NCBI GenBank assembly: GCA_009103225.1
Contig: RHPI01000585.1
Location: 169,041-233,040 of the forward strand
Source of the DNA: Chlorokybus atmophyticus
Lineage: Eukaryota; Streptophyta; Chlorokybophyceae; Chlorokybales; Chlorokybaceae
Length of the DNA: 64,000 nucleotides
Direction: 5' to 3'
The position numbers and the translations under genes were made by a program. How positions within the stretch are numbered: the first letter of the stretch is position 1; each line of letters opens with the position of its first letter. The notes beneath the pieces were generated by a model that saw only the letters and a program-made list of their open reading frames with translations, had not been told where the DNA came from and did no database searches. This document shows, piece after piece, positions 1-12,540 of this stretch.

Positions 1-699
1 CTGTTGACCATGTTTGATGACGCAGTAACTATAGCGTGTAATCAATTAGCGTTAAAAGGTAGAGTGGATTAGTTAGAACGAGGGTGAGTAGTGGCGGCAT
101 GTCTTTGGGGTATGGGGCCTGCCCCGACCTCGTACCGCCAAAAACGCGGCCATTTTTACCACTAACTGTGCCGCAATTTGACCAAGTCCCTAGCAATTTT
201 GGGTCGCCGTTGGTAAGCGGTTGCCGCTGATATGTTTCAGCATCTTTTACGCATCTTTGCAATGATTGGCCATTTCGCTGCCTTTTTGAGCAACTGGCTG
301 TTGTCACCGTTGCGATCCCATTTGATCAAATTCATGCGTTACCAAATGGTGGCCTAACGATGCAATTTTTCGTTTAGTTGAATCTTAACGTTAAGGTAAT
401 TTAGGTTAGCATTATTCTGATGGTCGTAACCTCGGCATTACTTGCTGAGTATCGCAGCACGTACCGTGGCGTGAACGTTACATTGATTATTAAGTTTTGA
501 AACACTTAACAGCATTTGCTAATCATATCGCACCATGTTGCACCATATTGCAGCATATGTATCAATATTATTAATGTAATACACTAAAATGATCAACATG
601 CAGCCATAAGCGGCCATGTATGCAGAACTGTGCTTAATTTTACATTTATTGGCATGCGCTTAAAAAATTGGATGTGCTTTGGACGGCCAGGATCGTGTT

Positions 700-810
700 T
701 AGGCAGATCTAACGGTGTAACGCTTATTCTCGCCGCCTAGCCAATGAGAAGCAGGCGGGCCGCACATACTGCCGCGCAGCCCTGCAGTCGCGGGTGCCGT
801 GTGATGGCCC
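700..810 (+). repeat. Outer inverted-repeat arm, left
   Basis: This arm pairs with the reverse complement of 3211-3318. The shared run starts at AGGCAGATCTAACGGTGTAA and ends at a GGGTGCCGTGTGATGGCCC-type sequence, with only a few mismatches and small gaps. It is GC-rich inside an AT-rich region. The two arms sit about 2.4 kb apart, like terminal inverted repeats of a non-autonomous DNA element. No transposase was seen between them. Confidence 0.75.
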
Positions 811-1225
811 TAACGCGGGGGGTGTGATGTAGGTTGAATGCCGACAGGCCGGCCGGCCCGACCAATAGGCGTGATGGGCGTAATGAATCTGCGCTTATAG
901 CATATATATGCTCTTAACGTTCAAAAGCATAACCCTGCCAAGAGCATACGATTTTTGAGGATAATAGTATGCTCTGACAAAAGGGTAGACTATATAGTCT
1001 ACTCCCGGTAAAAGACTTCGGTTTATGAGAATAACCCCGTTGAGATCATAGATTTGCAAAAGACCAATGGTTTTACAGGCAAATATCATCGGTTAGTGGA
1101 ATAGTTTTGTACGCATTAAGACTACAACAGAGGGTTAATCTTTTGAGTGAGCTCAGTCTTGTTACGGGGGAATACCTCGTTGATGGCATGTTTATTTTAT
1201 TATTATAAGCACAAACATATTAAAA

Positions 1226-1297
1226 GACTCATATATAGTTACGTAGACTCATGTATAGTTATGTAGACTCATGTATAGACTCATATATAGTTACGTA
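1226..1297. repeat. Short tandem repeat, about 20-bp unit
   Basis: Four consecutive units beginning GACTCATATATAG or GACTCATGTATAG, with lengths near 20 bp except one shortened unit. They are AT-rich and non-coding. Confidence 0.7.
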
Positions 1298-1448
1298 TAT
1301 ACTATTAGTAATCAATTTATTGTTGACTATTATTGATTTGGTCTATGCCACGTTGAAATATAATAACGTGGCTTACGGTTATTTCGCAATGCCCCTGTTA
1401 GTAAAATATATATTATGTAAAGAATAGCATAATAAAAATTATTGTAAA

Positions 1449-1643
1449 CGCCAAGAGAATAACCCCGTTGATGGAATGAAAGCTGAAAGATACACGTGAT
1501 TTGTATAGCGGAGGTAGACTGTAACTGTACACAGATAAGGTACATAATTGCATTGAAACATTTATTGTACAGTCTACCCCTTTTAATAGCATACTGTTTA
1601 TTTTTAAAGATAGTTTGCTCCTGGCGGGGTTATGCTCTTGGCG
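1449..1643. repeat. Hairpin with CGCCAAGAG...CTCTTGGCG ends
   Basis: The left arm at 1449-1467 and the right arm at 1625-1643 are complementary with one mismatch. A second, inner pair contains GTAGACTGTA...TACAGTCTAC at about 1513-1578. Related GGGGTTAT and TAGACT words recur near 960-1040 and 1990-2040. This looks like a short palindromic mobile element or its relic. Confidence 0.6.
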
Positions 1644-2282
1644 ATAAATAGCGTAATATGCTCTTAAACATTAAGAGCATTTGTATGCTATAAAGCAGTT
1701 TAATACGCCCATCACGCCCATTACATCACGCGCATTACGTCACGTCTATTATGCCATCACGCTCATTACGCTGATTACGTGTTGCACTGTATCCCATCAC
1801 GCCTTGTCCATCACACTCATTACATCTGATGCTAAACCCGTCAGGCGCTACTCCCTCAATGTTAAAAATATGCACACTTACATTTGCAAAAATGTCATGA
1901 AAAGTAATATGCTCTTCGCGGTTAGTCATATTCTCTGAAGCACTAACATTTGCCTGTAGTTTAGCGTCGGTGATGTCAAAACGTATGCTACAAGCGGGGT
2001 TATTCTCCTGGAGCAAAGTCTCTTAGCGGGGGTGGACTGTATAACGCACACATGACGCATATGTGCACCGTGCATGTTGTGCTCAAAATGTATTTCTTTT
2101 ATTCATTCGTATACTTTGTGCAATTGCACGATATGGGGATGTGCTTTGGAAGGTTGAAATTTGTTTAATACAAATCGAATGGCCGATAGCTGATAAACGT
2201 CGCATAGCCAATGAGGCAGGCCGGCTGCTCGGTATGCGCGGCAGGCATGTAGTCTCGGCCGTGTGTGATGGCCCTCAATGCG

Positions 2283-2563
2283 CGTGATGTGTCTTTGTGC
2301 CCTAATGCCGGCCTCCCGGCCGGCCGGCCGGCCCAATCCCGCCCAATCAGCCGCACCGCTAGTTGTCTGATTGTATGATACACACATCATAGGTTCTTGT
2401 GCATTTCGCGTTTAACACTAGGATGGGAACTGTACTAAACAAAGTACATGTACCCATTTAGTGCCCAGAGTTGACCCTTTCGGCCGCGAACTAGCGGTGC
2501 GGCTGATTGGGCGTGTGGTTGGGCCGGCCGGCCGGCATTAGGGCACAAGACACATCACACGCG
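2283..2563. repeat. Inner inverted repeat (foldback)
   Basis: Arms at 2283-2366 and 2488-2563 are reverse complements: the CCGGCCGGCCGG core, the CAATCAGCCGCACCGCTAG motif and the GTGTCTTGTGCCCTAATGCC motif occur in both. They surround a loop of about 120 bp. The flanks 2195-2282 and 2564-2700 resemble parts of the outer arms at 700-810 and 3211-3318, so all four segments belong to one repeat family in alternating orientation. Confidence 0.7.
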
Positions 2564-3210
2564 CACCACGCAGGACGGCCCAGTGACAAACGGCACCCGC
2601 GACTGCCGGGCTGCGCGGTATGCGCGGCCCGCCTGCCTCTCATTGCCTAGGCGGCAATAATTAGCTATCGGCCGTTCGATCCAACAAAACAAATCTCGAC
2701 CGTCCAAAGCTCATCCCCATGTCATGCAACTGCTCGAAATGTAGGCGAATGATATATTTACTTTATATGTGATGATCTTAATAGCTATATGCAATTATGC
2801 CTACATATAGTATTATGCATTGTAATGAATGGTAATCCAAATGTGTATGTGTATCATAAGCGCAAACTATACATGATATATACGCACTTATATATGAGTA
2901 ATCTCATATTATACATATATTATAATATATATCATATATAGTTGACAAGATATGCACATAAATTATAGCAATGCATAGCAATATACACATTATATGCATA
3001 TAATACTATAATATTATAGAATGTTATGTATGTAGGCAATTTGTATGCATGACATGTATGATACATGCAATCTTTTATACATAATATATTGATAGTTTCA
3101 CATGGCTTATATGATCTGAACATGTCCCACATGTATTAGAATAATACATTAAGTACTAACGTTTTTGCCACGTTACGTGCGGAGATATCAAATGGTGCGG
3201 CTGTTTTATC

Positions 3211-3318
3211 GGGCCATCACACGGCACCCGCGACTGTCGGGATGCGCGGCAGTATGTGCGGCCCGGCTTCTCATTGTCTAGGCGGCGAGTACATGCGTTA
3301 CACCGTTAGATCTGCCTA
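3211..3318 (-). repeat. Outer inverted-repeat arm, right
   Basis: Reverse-complement partner of 700-810. Together they bracket a block that holds a second inverted repeat (2283-2366 with 2488-2563) and a hairpin (1449-1643). The pattern suggests nested insertion of related foldback-like elements. Confidence 0.75.
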
Positions 3319-3743
3319 TTATTTTGAGTACATTTAGCTCCGATTCTAGTGTTAACATGCGTAATGAATGCATGTGTAGCACGTGTTACATAACGTTGTG
3401 CTATGTGAATATCATTCACAATATGGCAGCTTGATTAACATGTATGATACAACAACACAATTTTCTTTATATGATATCATGATTATTTTAAAAATATGCA
3501 TTAAACAGTTCTGATGTTGTTAACAAGATCAGACATGTTCAAGGGTGAAAAAATTAAATTTGACTAAATTTATCGTGCTCGGAATATTGCAATGCTATAA
3601 CCATATACACATAAGATACATTATATATTTAAACTTGCGGCACTCTTCATTTTAACCCGCCGTAATTGCAAGCTGAGGACATATGTAAAGTGAATTCAAT
3701 TATGATCGCATCATGTTCATTATTGTGGTGGCACCATCGTAAA

Positions 3744-3885
3744 TTACCGAATCTACTTTATCAAAGTCCTCCGCATTTTATATAGTCCTCCCCCCTTATC
3801 AAGGAAGAAATGAGTTTGAAATAATGCCTTCCATTGGTTGGGGACTTTATTTGACGGGGGACTCTGATGGAGTAAATACGGTATG
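3744..3885. mobile_element. Possible MITE, 142 bp
   Basis: The ends are imperfect inverted repeats. The left end reads TTACCGAATCTACTTTATCA and the right end, reverse-complemented, reads ATACCGTATTTACTCCATCA. The similarity continues through AAAGTCCTCC against GAGTCCCCC. The interior is short and non-coding. The length and the terminal repeats suit a miniature inverted-repeat element. No clean target duplication was identified. Confidence 0.45.
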
Positions 3886-3937
3886 TAATGGTAAGCAACA
3901 ATGGTATTATTGAAGTCATAATCTCATGTCACATGTG

Positions 3938-3963
3938 TTTGCGCAGCATGCATGCTGCGCAAA
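3938..3963. repeat. Perfect 26-bp palindrome
   Basis: The sequence TTTGCGCAGCATG followed by its exact reverse complement. It is non-coding and lies in the AT-rich left part of the window. Confidence 0.9.
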
Positions 3964-5132
3964 GCATGTGCATGCTGGAATGTGTTAACGTTATATCGTG
4001 CTTTAACTCACTACATTTTATAATGTAACACTTGCATGAACCTTGACCCTTAAACACCAGTCGTGTCTTGAGCCTTACCATAATATAAATACCTATAAAG
4101 TGTCTTTAGCAAGAGTTGGGTGGTTGCCTGAGACATTATCTTTCTGGTTATTAATTATACATCAGCGATTGTCACATGCAAGCACATAGCCACAAACATG
4201 TATTCGAGTGATGAATGTTGAAACTCACCTACATCAACAAATAGCATTATAACACATATTCATTGCAAACAAGCAACTTACGCATAAGGGGCCCAATGCA
4301 TGCACATACATCAATAGTAATCTCATCATTAGCTCAACATCGGTAACTTCAAGCTGATAAGTTAATGGCGTTGGTGGCCTGCCGCAACAGCAGTGCAGCA
4401 GCAAGTAACACAGCCGACAGAAATGCTGAGGTACACCCCAGCTTACTCTCTCTCTTCCCCTCTTTGGCTGGCACGCTTCACCTCCTTTCCCACCCCAATC
4501 GTGATAACCTTATATACAAATGCAGCAAGTGTTTTAGCGCAAGCTGGTAATGGCCAAAGTCTTTATTTCCCATTTCCAAGATGTATACAGCATCAGAACA
4601 ACTCATCTGTCGCTGCTTATGCTACTTCTTTCTGGCGCAGCAAGCAGAGGGGGTGGTTGTATGACATGGTTGCAGCATCAAGCATGCACCGTGGTGGGTT
4701 ATTGAGTATGTTGCAGTTGTATATTACACTATACATCATGCTGTGCACAATTACATTTGGCTGCAGCAGTTATAATTAACAAGAATGTATACTAGTTGTC
4801 AACATACTTTTGGATTGCTAGTCAGAGTCAGAGTGACTTTCTAAGCATTTACATCCACCTGAATACCCACGCTGTCCTGTGAACATTTATCATCCCATAC
4901 ATGCCTACAATGCGTTGTATCTGGTAACTCGCATACACTCATATTTGCAGTCGCGCTGCAGCATATATCATGCAGCTAACACTAACCAGGAAACTGATTG
5001 CATTGCACGACACATCGATTCAATGCAGCAAAATCGCAACTGTACAGCTGTGTACAATCAATGAGCACACCATCAACAAAACTTTCTACCAACAGTCAAC
5101 AGCCTGGACTACATGCGCGCCAGCAGCATAGC
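3964..5132. other. No recognisable gene
   Basis: Only short open frames occur here, the longest being 128 codons at 4393-4779 (+). Its product resembles no family I know and its composition is not coding-like. Nothing else is supported up to the glutathione S-transferase stop codon. Confidence 0.5.
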
Positions 5133-6142
5133 TCACTGGCTAGACACCTTCTGCCATGAAGGGCGGCTGGAAATGCGCTCCCACCAGGCCGCCACCTGCA
5201 ATACGACCAAGTTAGCAGCTGAGTATTACACGTGAAACGTAATCACTGTGCAATGGCTAAGCACAGTGATCATTCCAAACGAAGAGTTTACAGCATGTTG
5301 ACACACCAGAACCACAAGGCCACAATGCTTCTTACATGCCATCAAAGCTTGGCATGTATGTACCCAACCATGCCAGCAATGCAGCCACGCACACTGGCAG
5401 AAGACATGCTTTTGTGCCGCATTGCTACTGGTGCGTGCTTAGCTGTTTTGAGGACTTACATTGGGGCGGGCAAGGAGGGCATCGCCGGAGCCGCAGGCGA
5501 AGAGGTAGGCGGTGTAGGGGAGGTGAGACAGGTCAGCCAGGGTGAACTTGTTGCCTACAAGATACTGGTTGCCAGTCTTGGCGAAGTGAGCCTCGTAGAT
5601 GTCCAGCACGCGCTCCAGCTTGGCAGTCTCAGCGTCAACCACAGCCTGGTTGGTCTGGCCGCCCATCTTTGGGAGGAAGAACTTCTGGACGACAATGCCA
5701 GAGGCGGGGGGGTTGTAGTTCGCCTGTAATCCAAGTGTATTAGAGACATGCAACTACCTTGCCACCATGACCACTGGCATTTGCATGCAACGCATAGAAT
5801 GCGAATGGTCACATCGAGTGTCAGTCATGCACTGACCTGCTCAACTTCCAGCCACTGGTCAACGAGGGCCTTCTCCTCGAGGGTAGAGCCGGCAAGGTCG
5901 TCGCCGTTCTTGCTGGTGCGGATGAGGTGGCGGGCGATGGCCCTGGACTCGTACACGCGGAGGTTGCCGTCCTCCAGCACGGGGATCTGGCCGAAGGGCT
6001 GCATAGCCAGGTACTCCGGCTTCTTGTGGTCGCCCTTGCTGAGGTCAACGTTGGCGATCTCGTACTGCACGCCCAGCTCCTCCGCGACTGTCATCACCCT
6101 CCGGGTGCAGGTGCTGAAGGTGCTGCCATAGATCTTCACCAT
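5133..6142 (-). CDS. Glutathione S-transferase, phi-like
   Basis: Cytosolic detoxification enzyme that conjugates glutathione to electrophiles. Three exons (5837-6142, 5460-5723, 5133-5195) join in phase at GT-AG sites to give about 210 residues, a normal family length. The N-terminal thioredoxin-fold domain (residues 1-80) begins MVKIYGSTFSTCTRRV. Ser10 falls where phi-class enzymes carry the catalytic serine. The cis-proline motif FGQIPVLEDG and the glutathione-binding ESRAIARHL follow. The all-helical C-terminal domain carries the N-capping motif GNKFTLADLSH. The last exon encodes the usual WWERISSRPSWQKV helix and a stop. The start is the only ATG that opens the domain. Neighbours are non-coding, so there is no context clue. 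Class assignment to phi is by motif and could shift to a related algal class. Confidence 0.93.
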
Positions 6143-9100
6143 CTTGACAGACGCTCAGACAACAGCAAGCAATGCGACGACGACGGGGACTGTTACGACA
6201 ACACGGACTATGACGGCGGCAACGACCAGCTCTGTTCACCTTGCTGCTGGTGACGTTAGGGCAGTAAGTATGTATAAGTTGCTGTTGTGTGTAATTGAGC
6301 TGTAACCCAAATACGATGCCGTCGAGCGTACCGTACGCTTACGTACCAACTGCGGTACTCTGCGGGTCATATTCTAGGCCATTCTGACAATCGACTCACG
6401 TAGGTTACTTTGAGGCATAGCTGCTGGCGTGACCGGTGGTATGGGGCGTTGCGCCTGCTTGATCGCCGGTTGTTGGGCGCTTTGTGCGTGGCTCGCCGGC
6501 CGAACTGAGGCTGCCCCTGTCAAATGGCTGTGCATTGAGAAGTACACGGTCTGCCAGATTGCTTATTGGCATGGTACCGTACATAATGTACCTTTCATGC
6601 GGTTGAAAAGGCTGTACAGGCTGTAGTAGCAATTAGCATCAACTATGTGACTATGTCGATTTCAACAGCATAGTGTCCTTCCTGTAAAACCAGAACCCAG
6701 TCCGTGCTATTAGTACGGAGCTAAGCTGGCCAGTTGCTTACGGTGCTGTCAACACCGTGATGCAGGAGTGACGCCTTTGAGATACGCTTTGAGAGGCCAC
6801 GCTAGCTTGTGGCACGCAAATTGCTGCGCAAGGCGACGCAGCTTGTGTCGCGTAGATTCCGAATCTGCGGATTCTAGACCGGGACTTCCTAACTACCGTT
6901 TCATGTGATGCCCATGGACCATTGTGGCAGTTGTAGCACATGAATCATACCATACCATACATATTTATCCTTAAATAGAATGGTCTGCAAGCATGGTCAC
7001 CTCCACAAATGGACAAGATAAAAACATTCCTCAGCCATGTGCCTTTTGATTATCGAACAGTTTCTCGTGCAAAACTGATAATAATCTTAAGTATGTGTAA
7101 TAATTGCTTACATAATTATTAAAATGATGTACCCAATAACTGCATGTCATAGCATGATCCTCAACTTATAAGACTGCGACATTATTGAGTAAACGATTTT
7201 AAACACTACGTTTTCTCAATAAACGAAGTGTTAAAGTCGTTTACTTTCAATGTTTATAAGATGCAAAACGTTGGTTTAGTATTGAATAATGGACGAGTAC
7301 TTGACCTAAACAACCATGTAAGTGCAATGTAGTGTACTATTGTTCATAAGCTAATAACAATTGAAGTCAAGAATCTTACAATTAATGAACTATTAACAAC
7401 TTGAGTGGCGTATATGGTGCTACATAATGATGTGCACCACAGTGTTGCGCAAAGCCATGTTGCGCACGTGCTTCGCAGAGCCACATTTTGTATCGCATAT
7501 ACCAAATGAGGACAATGTATTTGGCTATTATGTTGCTAAAGAAACTTCACACCACCGTATCATATGAGTGTTGATGGATTTCAAGCATATTTGTATTTAT
7601 TAACTTAATTTGAGTTATGATCATCATATACAAATTAACCTCTACAATCGCATGTCGGTACTGATATTAATATCTTAACTTTCTTTCCATCTCAGATGCA
7701 CGCCGTGAATTTGCCAAAATCTGTCACAGTGCATAACATGCTATACGATTGCCGTATTGTTGCCATACATGTGATTAACTGTGTAACATTCGAGCTTTGT
7801 GATTTAACCAATGGGCTAGCGATTAGACTCAACATTAATGGTTAAGAACAAATTGCCAGCCCCAGGATCTACTTATGGTATACCATGTGTTACGGTATTG
7901 TTATTTTGTTATTACAAGTAGAAAGCATAGCAATTGCGTAACCGTTACACATTATAAATGCAGTTGTGACATGCCATGCCACATTTACATTTATGATGTT
8001 ATAACCATATAACATCCGTCACACATACAATATACACATTAATCATAACTATAATTATAATTATAACTGTAATTATAATTGTGCAAAGTCATGTTGGGTT
8101 GTAATGCTAGCAACTATTTGTTGCATCATGTCATGTGTGATTGCATTTTAACAACATTGCATTTTGACAACATACGACATGTTATAGTATGTACACGTTT
8201 CAGCATGTGCATGTTCCAAGTAGTATGCAAAATAGACATTATAAACACTGCAGCATTTACATGTTGTAACTTCAATTGCAATACTGCATTTGATGGCTGC
8301 AACCACTTCATAATACATGTTGAACCTGATTTTCTTATGATGTTAATTCAAGAATGGCTTGCACAATCATCCATAAACAAGCCCATTGCATATGCAACAA
8401 CACTGATGCGACTAGCCCAATGCATGTACATACACGAATATACATGCAGTATTAACGTTATTGGTTTTTACTCAACTTTACATAAAGCCCATTGCATGTA
8501 CAAAAACAAATCAACACTCACCACGCTAAATAAAAATGTTATAAAAATAAGTACTTACTCCATTGGTTGAGTGCATGATGGCAGGGCCATTGCTATGCTG
8601 CGTTAGGCCCTGCCATGCTACGGAATGCCCATTGTAGTTTGATAATGACAGGTCAACTTGTGGCAGGATAAGGTGCCCTGACTTTTCTCATTTTGCAATC
8701 CGGACACTTCCTGCTGCTGGCGTGCTAACTTCCACATATGGCGTCCGAATGGAATGAAACTTGGTGAGGGCCTTTCGAACCTGCCAAGAATCAGCCTCGT
8801 TGGCTAAGAGTAAGGGCGCCAAATGCAAATAGTTTCATTTTGCTTGATTGTGCAAACATGGTTAACTTGACGTTGAGTGCTCCGGATTAGTGATTGGGTT
8901 GGCCAATGGCATTGAATTTTGGTGAGGATGTGAAGCTTAAGATGACAAATCCAATGCCACAAACCTAGTTAATCATAATATTGAATTAATCATGAGGTTT
9001 TGACTAAAACTCCACGTAACGCATGCGCAACCTATAAATATTAACTTTGTGCATGTGTGAGTGTTTGGCGTGCGAGTTGCATTTAGCGTTTGTGTACAAA

Positions 9101-9719
9101 AAATTGAAGGTGTTTATGCAAGCACGCGGTTTGCAACCAGCAGTCCATGCTACATGTCGGGCATGCTCATGCATGGTAGTTGTACTAGCGCAACAACTAT
9201 GCTCACAACCCACTTTGGTTTTACATATCCAACCACCGGTCACGCGCCTATGCTATCACACTACCACTACTCCACCCCGTTAGACATGCATGCATGCATG
9301 TCTAGTTCGTCACCTGCCCGCATGTGCAGCTAGTTGGTCTTCAACTTCTCGATGGCAGCCAGGAGCACGAGCAGCATACGGACTCCCACTTCCACTCTCC
9401 CGTTCTCTTCACCAACACCCTCACTCCCGCCGTCCCCTGCAGTCCCGCATCTTGTTACCCTTTTTGAGGGCCCCTCCCCCCGCCCCTCTGCGCCGCCTCT
9501 CCCCCTCCCGTCACCCTCACTGCGCAGTGCGACTGTCAGCACTGCAACGTGTACTGTCGCTGTGTCGCTGCTGGCAGTTAAGTTGGGTGGTGGGTTTGTG
9601 TGTATGATATAGATAGGAGCATGAGTGATGTTAATCACTCCCCCACCATCATGGCACTGCAACAACATGCAAGTAATTGTGTGTATTAGGCATGCTATGA
9701 GTGCGAAGGTATGCATGTT
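6143..9719. other. Gene-free AT-rich region
   Basis: No protein family was recognised on either strand. The longest frame (163 codons, 8079-8570, +) lies in AT-rich DNA and reads as low-information sequence. A GC-rich island at about 9350-9600 is open in several frames at once, as GC-rich DNA often is, and shows no domain. A run of TAATTATAA-type repeats sits near 8043-8085. Confidence 0.5.
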
Positions 9720-11350
9720 GACTTTAACTTACACATTGCAAGTGTTGCACATGCTCTAAGGAGACCACGAAAGGCTGCAGAGATTTGGCAAATCGTTGCT
9801 ACATGGCCCCGGCGGTGCAGAGACTACGTTACCAAATGGGACTTCAGCAGAAGGGTGGCAGAGGGGTTGGATAGGAGAAGGCACAAGGCTGCCACCATGA
9901 GCAATGCTTACAGGTTCTTCAACCTATACCTCCCCATGCTTCATGAGTTAGGCATCCCTGCACGCAAATTTTTTGACACGGACGAAACGGGGCTGGAGCC
10001 AGACAACCTTGGTAAGACCTATCATAACAAGTTGTTGGTGCGCAATGACTAGTGCTAAAGAATAATGTAGGCATTGTGAAGGTCTTTGCAAACTGAGGGT
10101 ACAAAAACCCATATGACCGGTCGGCACCAAGGAGCACATCAGCATCATGGCATGTGTTTCGGCTGCATGAGCAAGCATGCCTCCCCTGTACATACTTAAT
10201 GGGGCAGCGCAAGACACAGAAGTACTTTAAGGATGCACCCATAGGCAGCATGGTGGCCATGCAAGAAAGTGCAGTACATGCACACATCAACCATTCATCC
10301 ATGCATGCACGCATGCTAGGTGTGCATAAAAGAACGCCTACATGACGAATGATATATTTGCTGCCTAGTTCGAGCTCTTCAACTATGTTCCTGGTGGCTC
10401 CAGCCCTGTCAACCCATGCATCCTCGTCATTAATGGTCACATCAGCAGAATGCAGCTGAACCTCATTTTTAAGAGGCTAGAGAGCATGGAGTGCACATCA
10501 TCCTGCTCCCTCCTCATCTGACACGCGCCATGCAAGTGAGTGCTTAGCATGTTGCTGTGCATACCCTGCTGCAGTCCACAATACATGTTCTTACTTGTGT
10601 TGCTGTAGGTGTTGGATGTGTCTTGCTTTCCCAGCTTCGAGATGCGTTACCATGAAGAACACCACAAGCACATGCTTGACATCAACCCGGACAGGATGAT
10701 CACGGATGAGTTTGTGAAGCTCATAGCCAAGCCATTCATGGTGGCAATGTAATATGGCAACATCACCAATGGATTCAAAGCATGCGGTGAGCATCAGCTG
10801 CATGCATGCACTGCACATGCATGACACACTTTAACATATGGAGATTTGGACACAACATTGCAGAGCAAGCAGGCAAAGAGCTAGTGTTGCAAGGGGAGGC
10901 ACTTACCAGTGCCTGCCAGTGGCAGGAAGAGTATGGGGGTGGTGATGACAAAGAGGAGGCTTAGGAAGCACATGAGGCTGAAGAAGCACATGAGGCAGAG
11001 GTGATTGTCCCGGAGGAGGAGTTTCACAAGCTGGATGGCGCGTGCATCCTGATCTCGCATGAGCTTGTGCGTTACCTGCAGGCCAAAGCACAACATAAGG
11101 CAGCTGCAGAGGCGGCCAAGAAAGAGTGCGCAGTTAAAGCCGCTCACAGAAAACATGAGCTGATTTAGCAGAAGGCCATGAAGGAGCATGTTTGGCTGGA
11201 GAAGGCGGCAGAGCGTAAGGCAGCCAATGCAGCCAAGGCGGCCCTAGCTGAGGAGAAGCGCTAAGCAAAGGAGGTGGCAACCAGGACCAAGGAGGAGGCT
11301 GCACTGCAAGAGCGAGCGGCTAAGTTAGCAGAGGAGGTAGGCAGCAGGCC
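9720..11350 (+). pseudogene. Decayed pogo/DDE_1-type transposase
   Basis: Family: Tc1-mariner superfamily, pogo branch with a DDE_1 catalytic domain, which cuts and pastes its own element. The first intact frame (9711-10052) holds the end of the DNA-binding region and the first catalytic motif, FFDTDETGL. After in-frame stops, 10080-10280 and 10370-10530 match the middle of the domain. The NPCILVINGH motif there stands where the family has an Asp-Gly-His, so the catalytic Asp appears changed to Asn. At 10615-10800 is the ITDEFVKLIAKPF...NGFKACG end motif. A Lys/Glu/Ala-rich coiled tail runs to about 11350. Stops and frame changes throughout mean it is inactive. Part of the break-up could be introns, but several stops fall inside conserved motifs. 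Confidence 0.75.
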
Positions 11351-11483
11351 ATGCACGATACAGCAGCTAGACAGCATGCACACTACATGTGGCTAGCACA
11401 GAATGCACACACCTTCAACAGCCAGCCGTTCCAACTGACTACCCATATACATAGCAGTGCAATGCAAGTGCCTTACATGCATG

Positions 11484-11619
11484 TGTCGTGCCTTCCCTCA
11501 TCGTGGCTCGAACTCGTCGTAAACCACCTTGTCATGCATGTCCGCATGCTATTGTACACCATGAGACCATGTCATGCTATCTCATGCACTGCCTCTCATC
11601 ACATGGTAGACACACATAG
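11484..11619. repeat. 136-bp repeat X, outside the left LTR
   Basis: Nearly identical to 12405-12540 (only a few mismatches). It abuts the left LTR on its outer side and the twin abuts the same LTR on its inner side, so the LTR is sandwiched in a 136-bp direct repeat. This is far longer than an ordinary target-site duplication. Confidence 0.85.
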
Positions 11620-12402
11620 TGAAGGATGCGTGTCCCCTTGCAAAAGGTAGGCAAGATGACCACAACTTGACTTGCAATCAGCCGTTCACTTGTGTAGAGC
11701 AGTCCAAACTCAATCCTCACTCAATGTACATGCTAAGGCAGCCCATACGGTGCATCAAAGTCGCAACAGTGACACACACCCCTTCATGCACAGCAACGAA
11801 CACGTGCACACACACCATACATCCAAGCATGTGCACAAGCATCCGCTCAGCCAAGAACCTCTTCCCAAAGGTGTTGCTTGCACTCCAGTAGGCCAACTTG
11901 CATCCAACCAAACTAGGAAACAAGCTAGCAAAGCCTTATATACCACCATTGAGCCCAAGCCCAACCAACTCTCCAACTACCCTAACTGTCAGTCTGCACC
12001 AGCATAGTAACAGTCATGATGGCGTTGATAAGTAACGGTAGACGGTTAGGAAAGGCTTATCCAAGCCTATCCTCTTCAAGTACACTTCAAGACGCATCTT
12101 TTGACGCCAACCCACGGCCAAACCGCCACTCCAACTGTAAGTTATGGCTTTTTAAAGTCACAACTCCAAAACAGCTGCGCGGGATACTATAATGACTCAA
12201 ATATGCTGTCAGCTCGGTATTTGATTGTAGATACGCCTCGAACACAGCTCCCTCACGTCCATGAGGACCCAAACATGAGTTCTCAACAAAAACCCAACAC
12301 ATAAACCCTGTAAAATGGCTACGAGAGCCGAAATCCAAGGTCCATCCATGCCGCCAGCCCCTAGGGCACCATGCGCATGACACTACATGCTCGCGCATGA
12401 CA
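11620..12402 (-). repeat. LTR, left (3' LTR of the element)
   Basis: About 783 bp, and it matches 19735-20514 along its whole length with roughly 15-20 differences by eye. It begins TG and ends CA in either orientation, as LTRs do. Because the element reads on the minus strand, this is its 3' LTR. The similarity to the other copy stops abruptly at both ends, which fixes the boundaries. Confidence 0.9.
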
Positions 12403-12404
12403 GC

Positions 12405-12540
12405 TGTCGTGCCTTCCCTTATCGCGGCTCGAACTCGTCGTAAACCACCTTGTCATGCATGTCCGCATGCTATTGTACACCATGAGACCATGTCATGCTA
12501 TCTTATGCACTGCCTCTCATCACATGGTAGACACACATAG
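12405..12540. repeat. 136-bp repeat X', inside the left LTR
   Basis: Direct repeat of 11484-11619. It contains a purine-rich stretch (AAGGGAAGG on the minus strand) about a dozen bases from the LTR, a candidate polypurine tract. On its far side, 12541-12555 repeats the first bases of the LTR (TGAAAGATGCGTGTC against TGAAGGATGCGTGTC), as if a sliver of another LTR end lies there. Confidence 0.8.

Noticed and set aside
1226-1297. Regular short repeats as a CRISPR array
   Set aside because: Units are head to tail without unique spacers, and the genome is eukaryotic.
4393-4779. 128-codon open frame on the plus strand
   Set aside because: No family resemblance and composition unlike the real exons of this window.
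8079-8570. 163-codon open frame on the plus strand
   Set aside because: AT-rich, Cys/His/Met-heavy product with no domain, no splice context, and surrounded by repeat-like DNA; probably chance.
9330-9716. GC-rich frames on both strands around 9.3-9.7 kb
   Set aside because: Open in three frames simultaneously because of low stop content; Pro/Ser or Gly/Arg-rich products without a domain.
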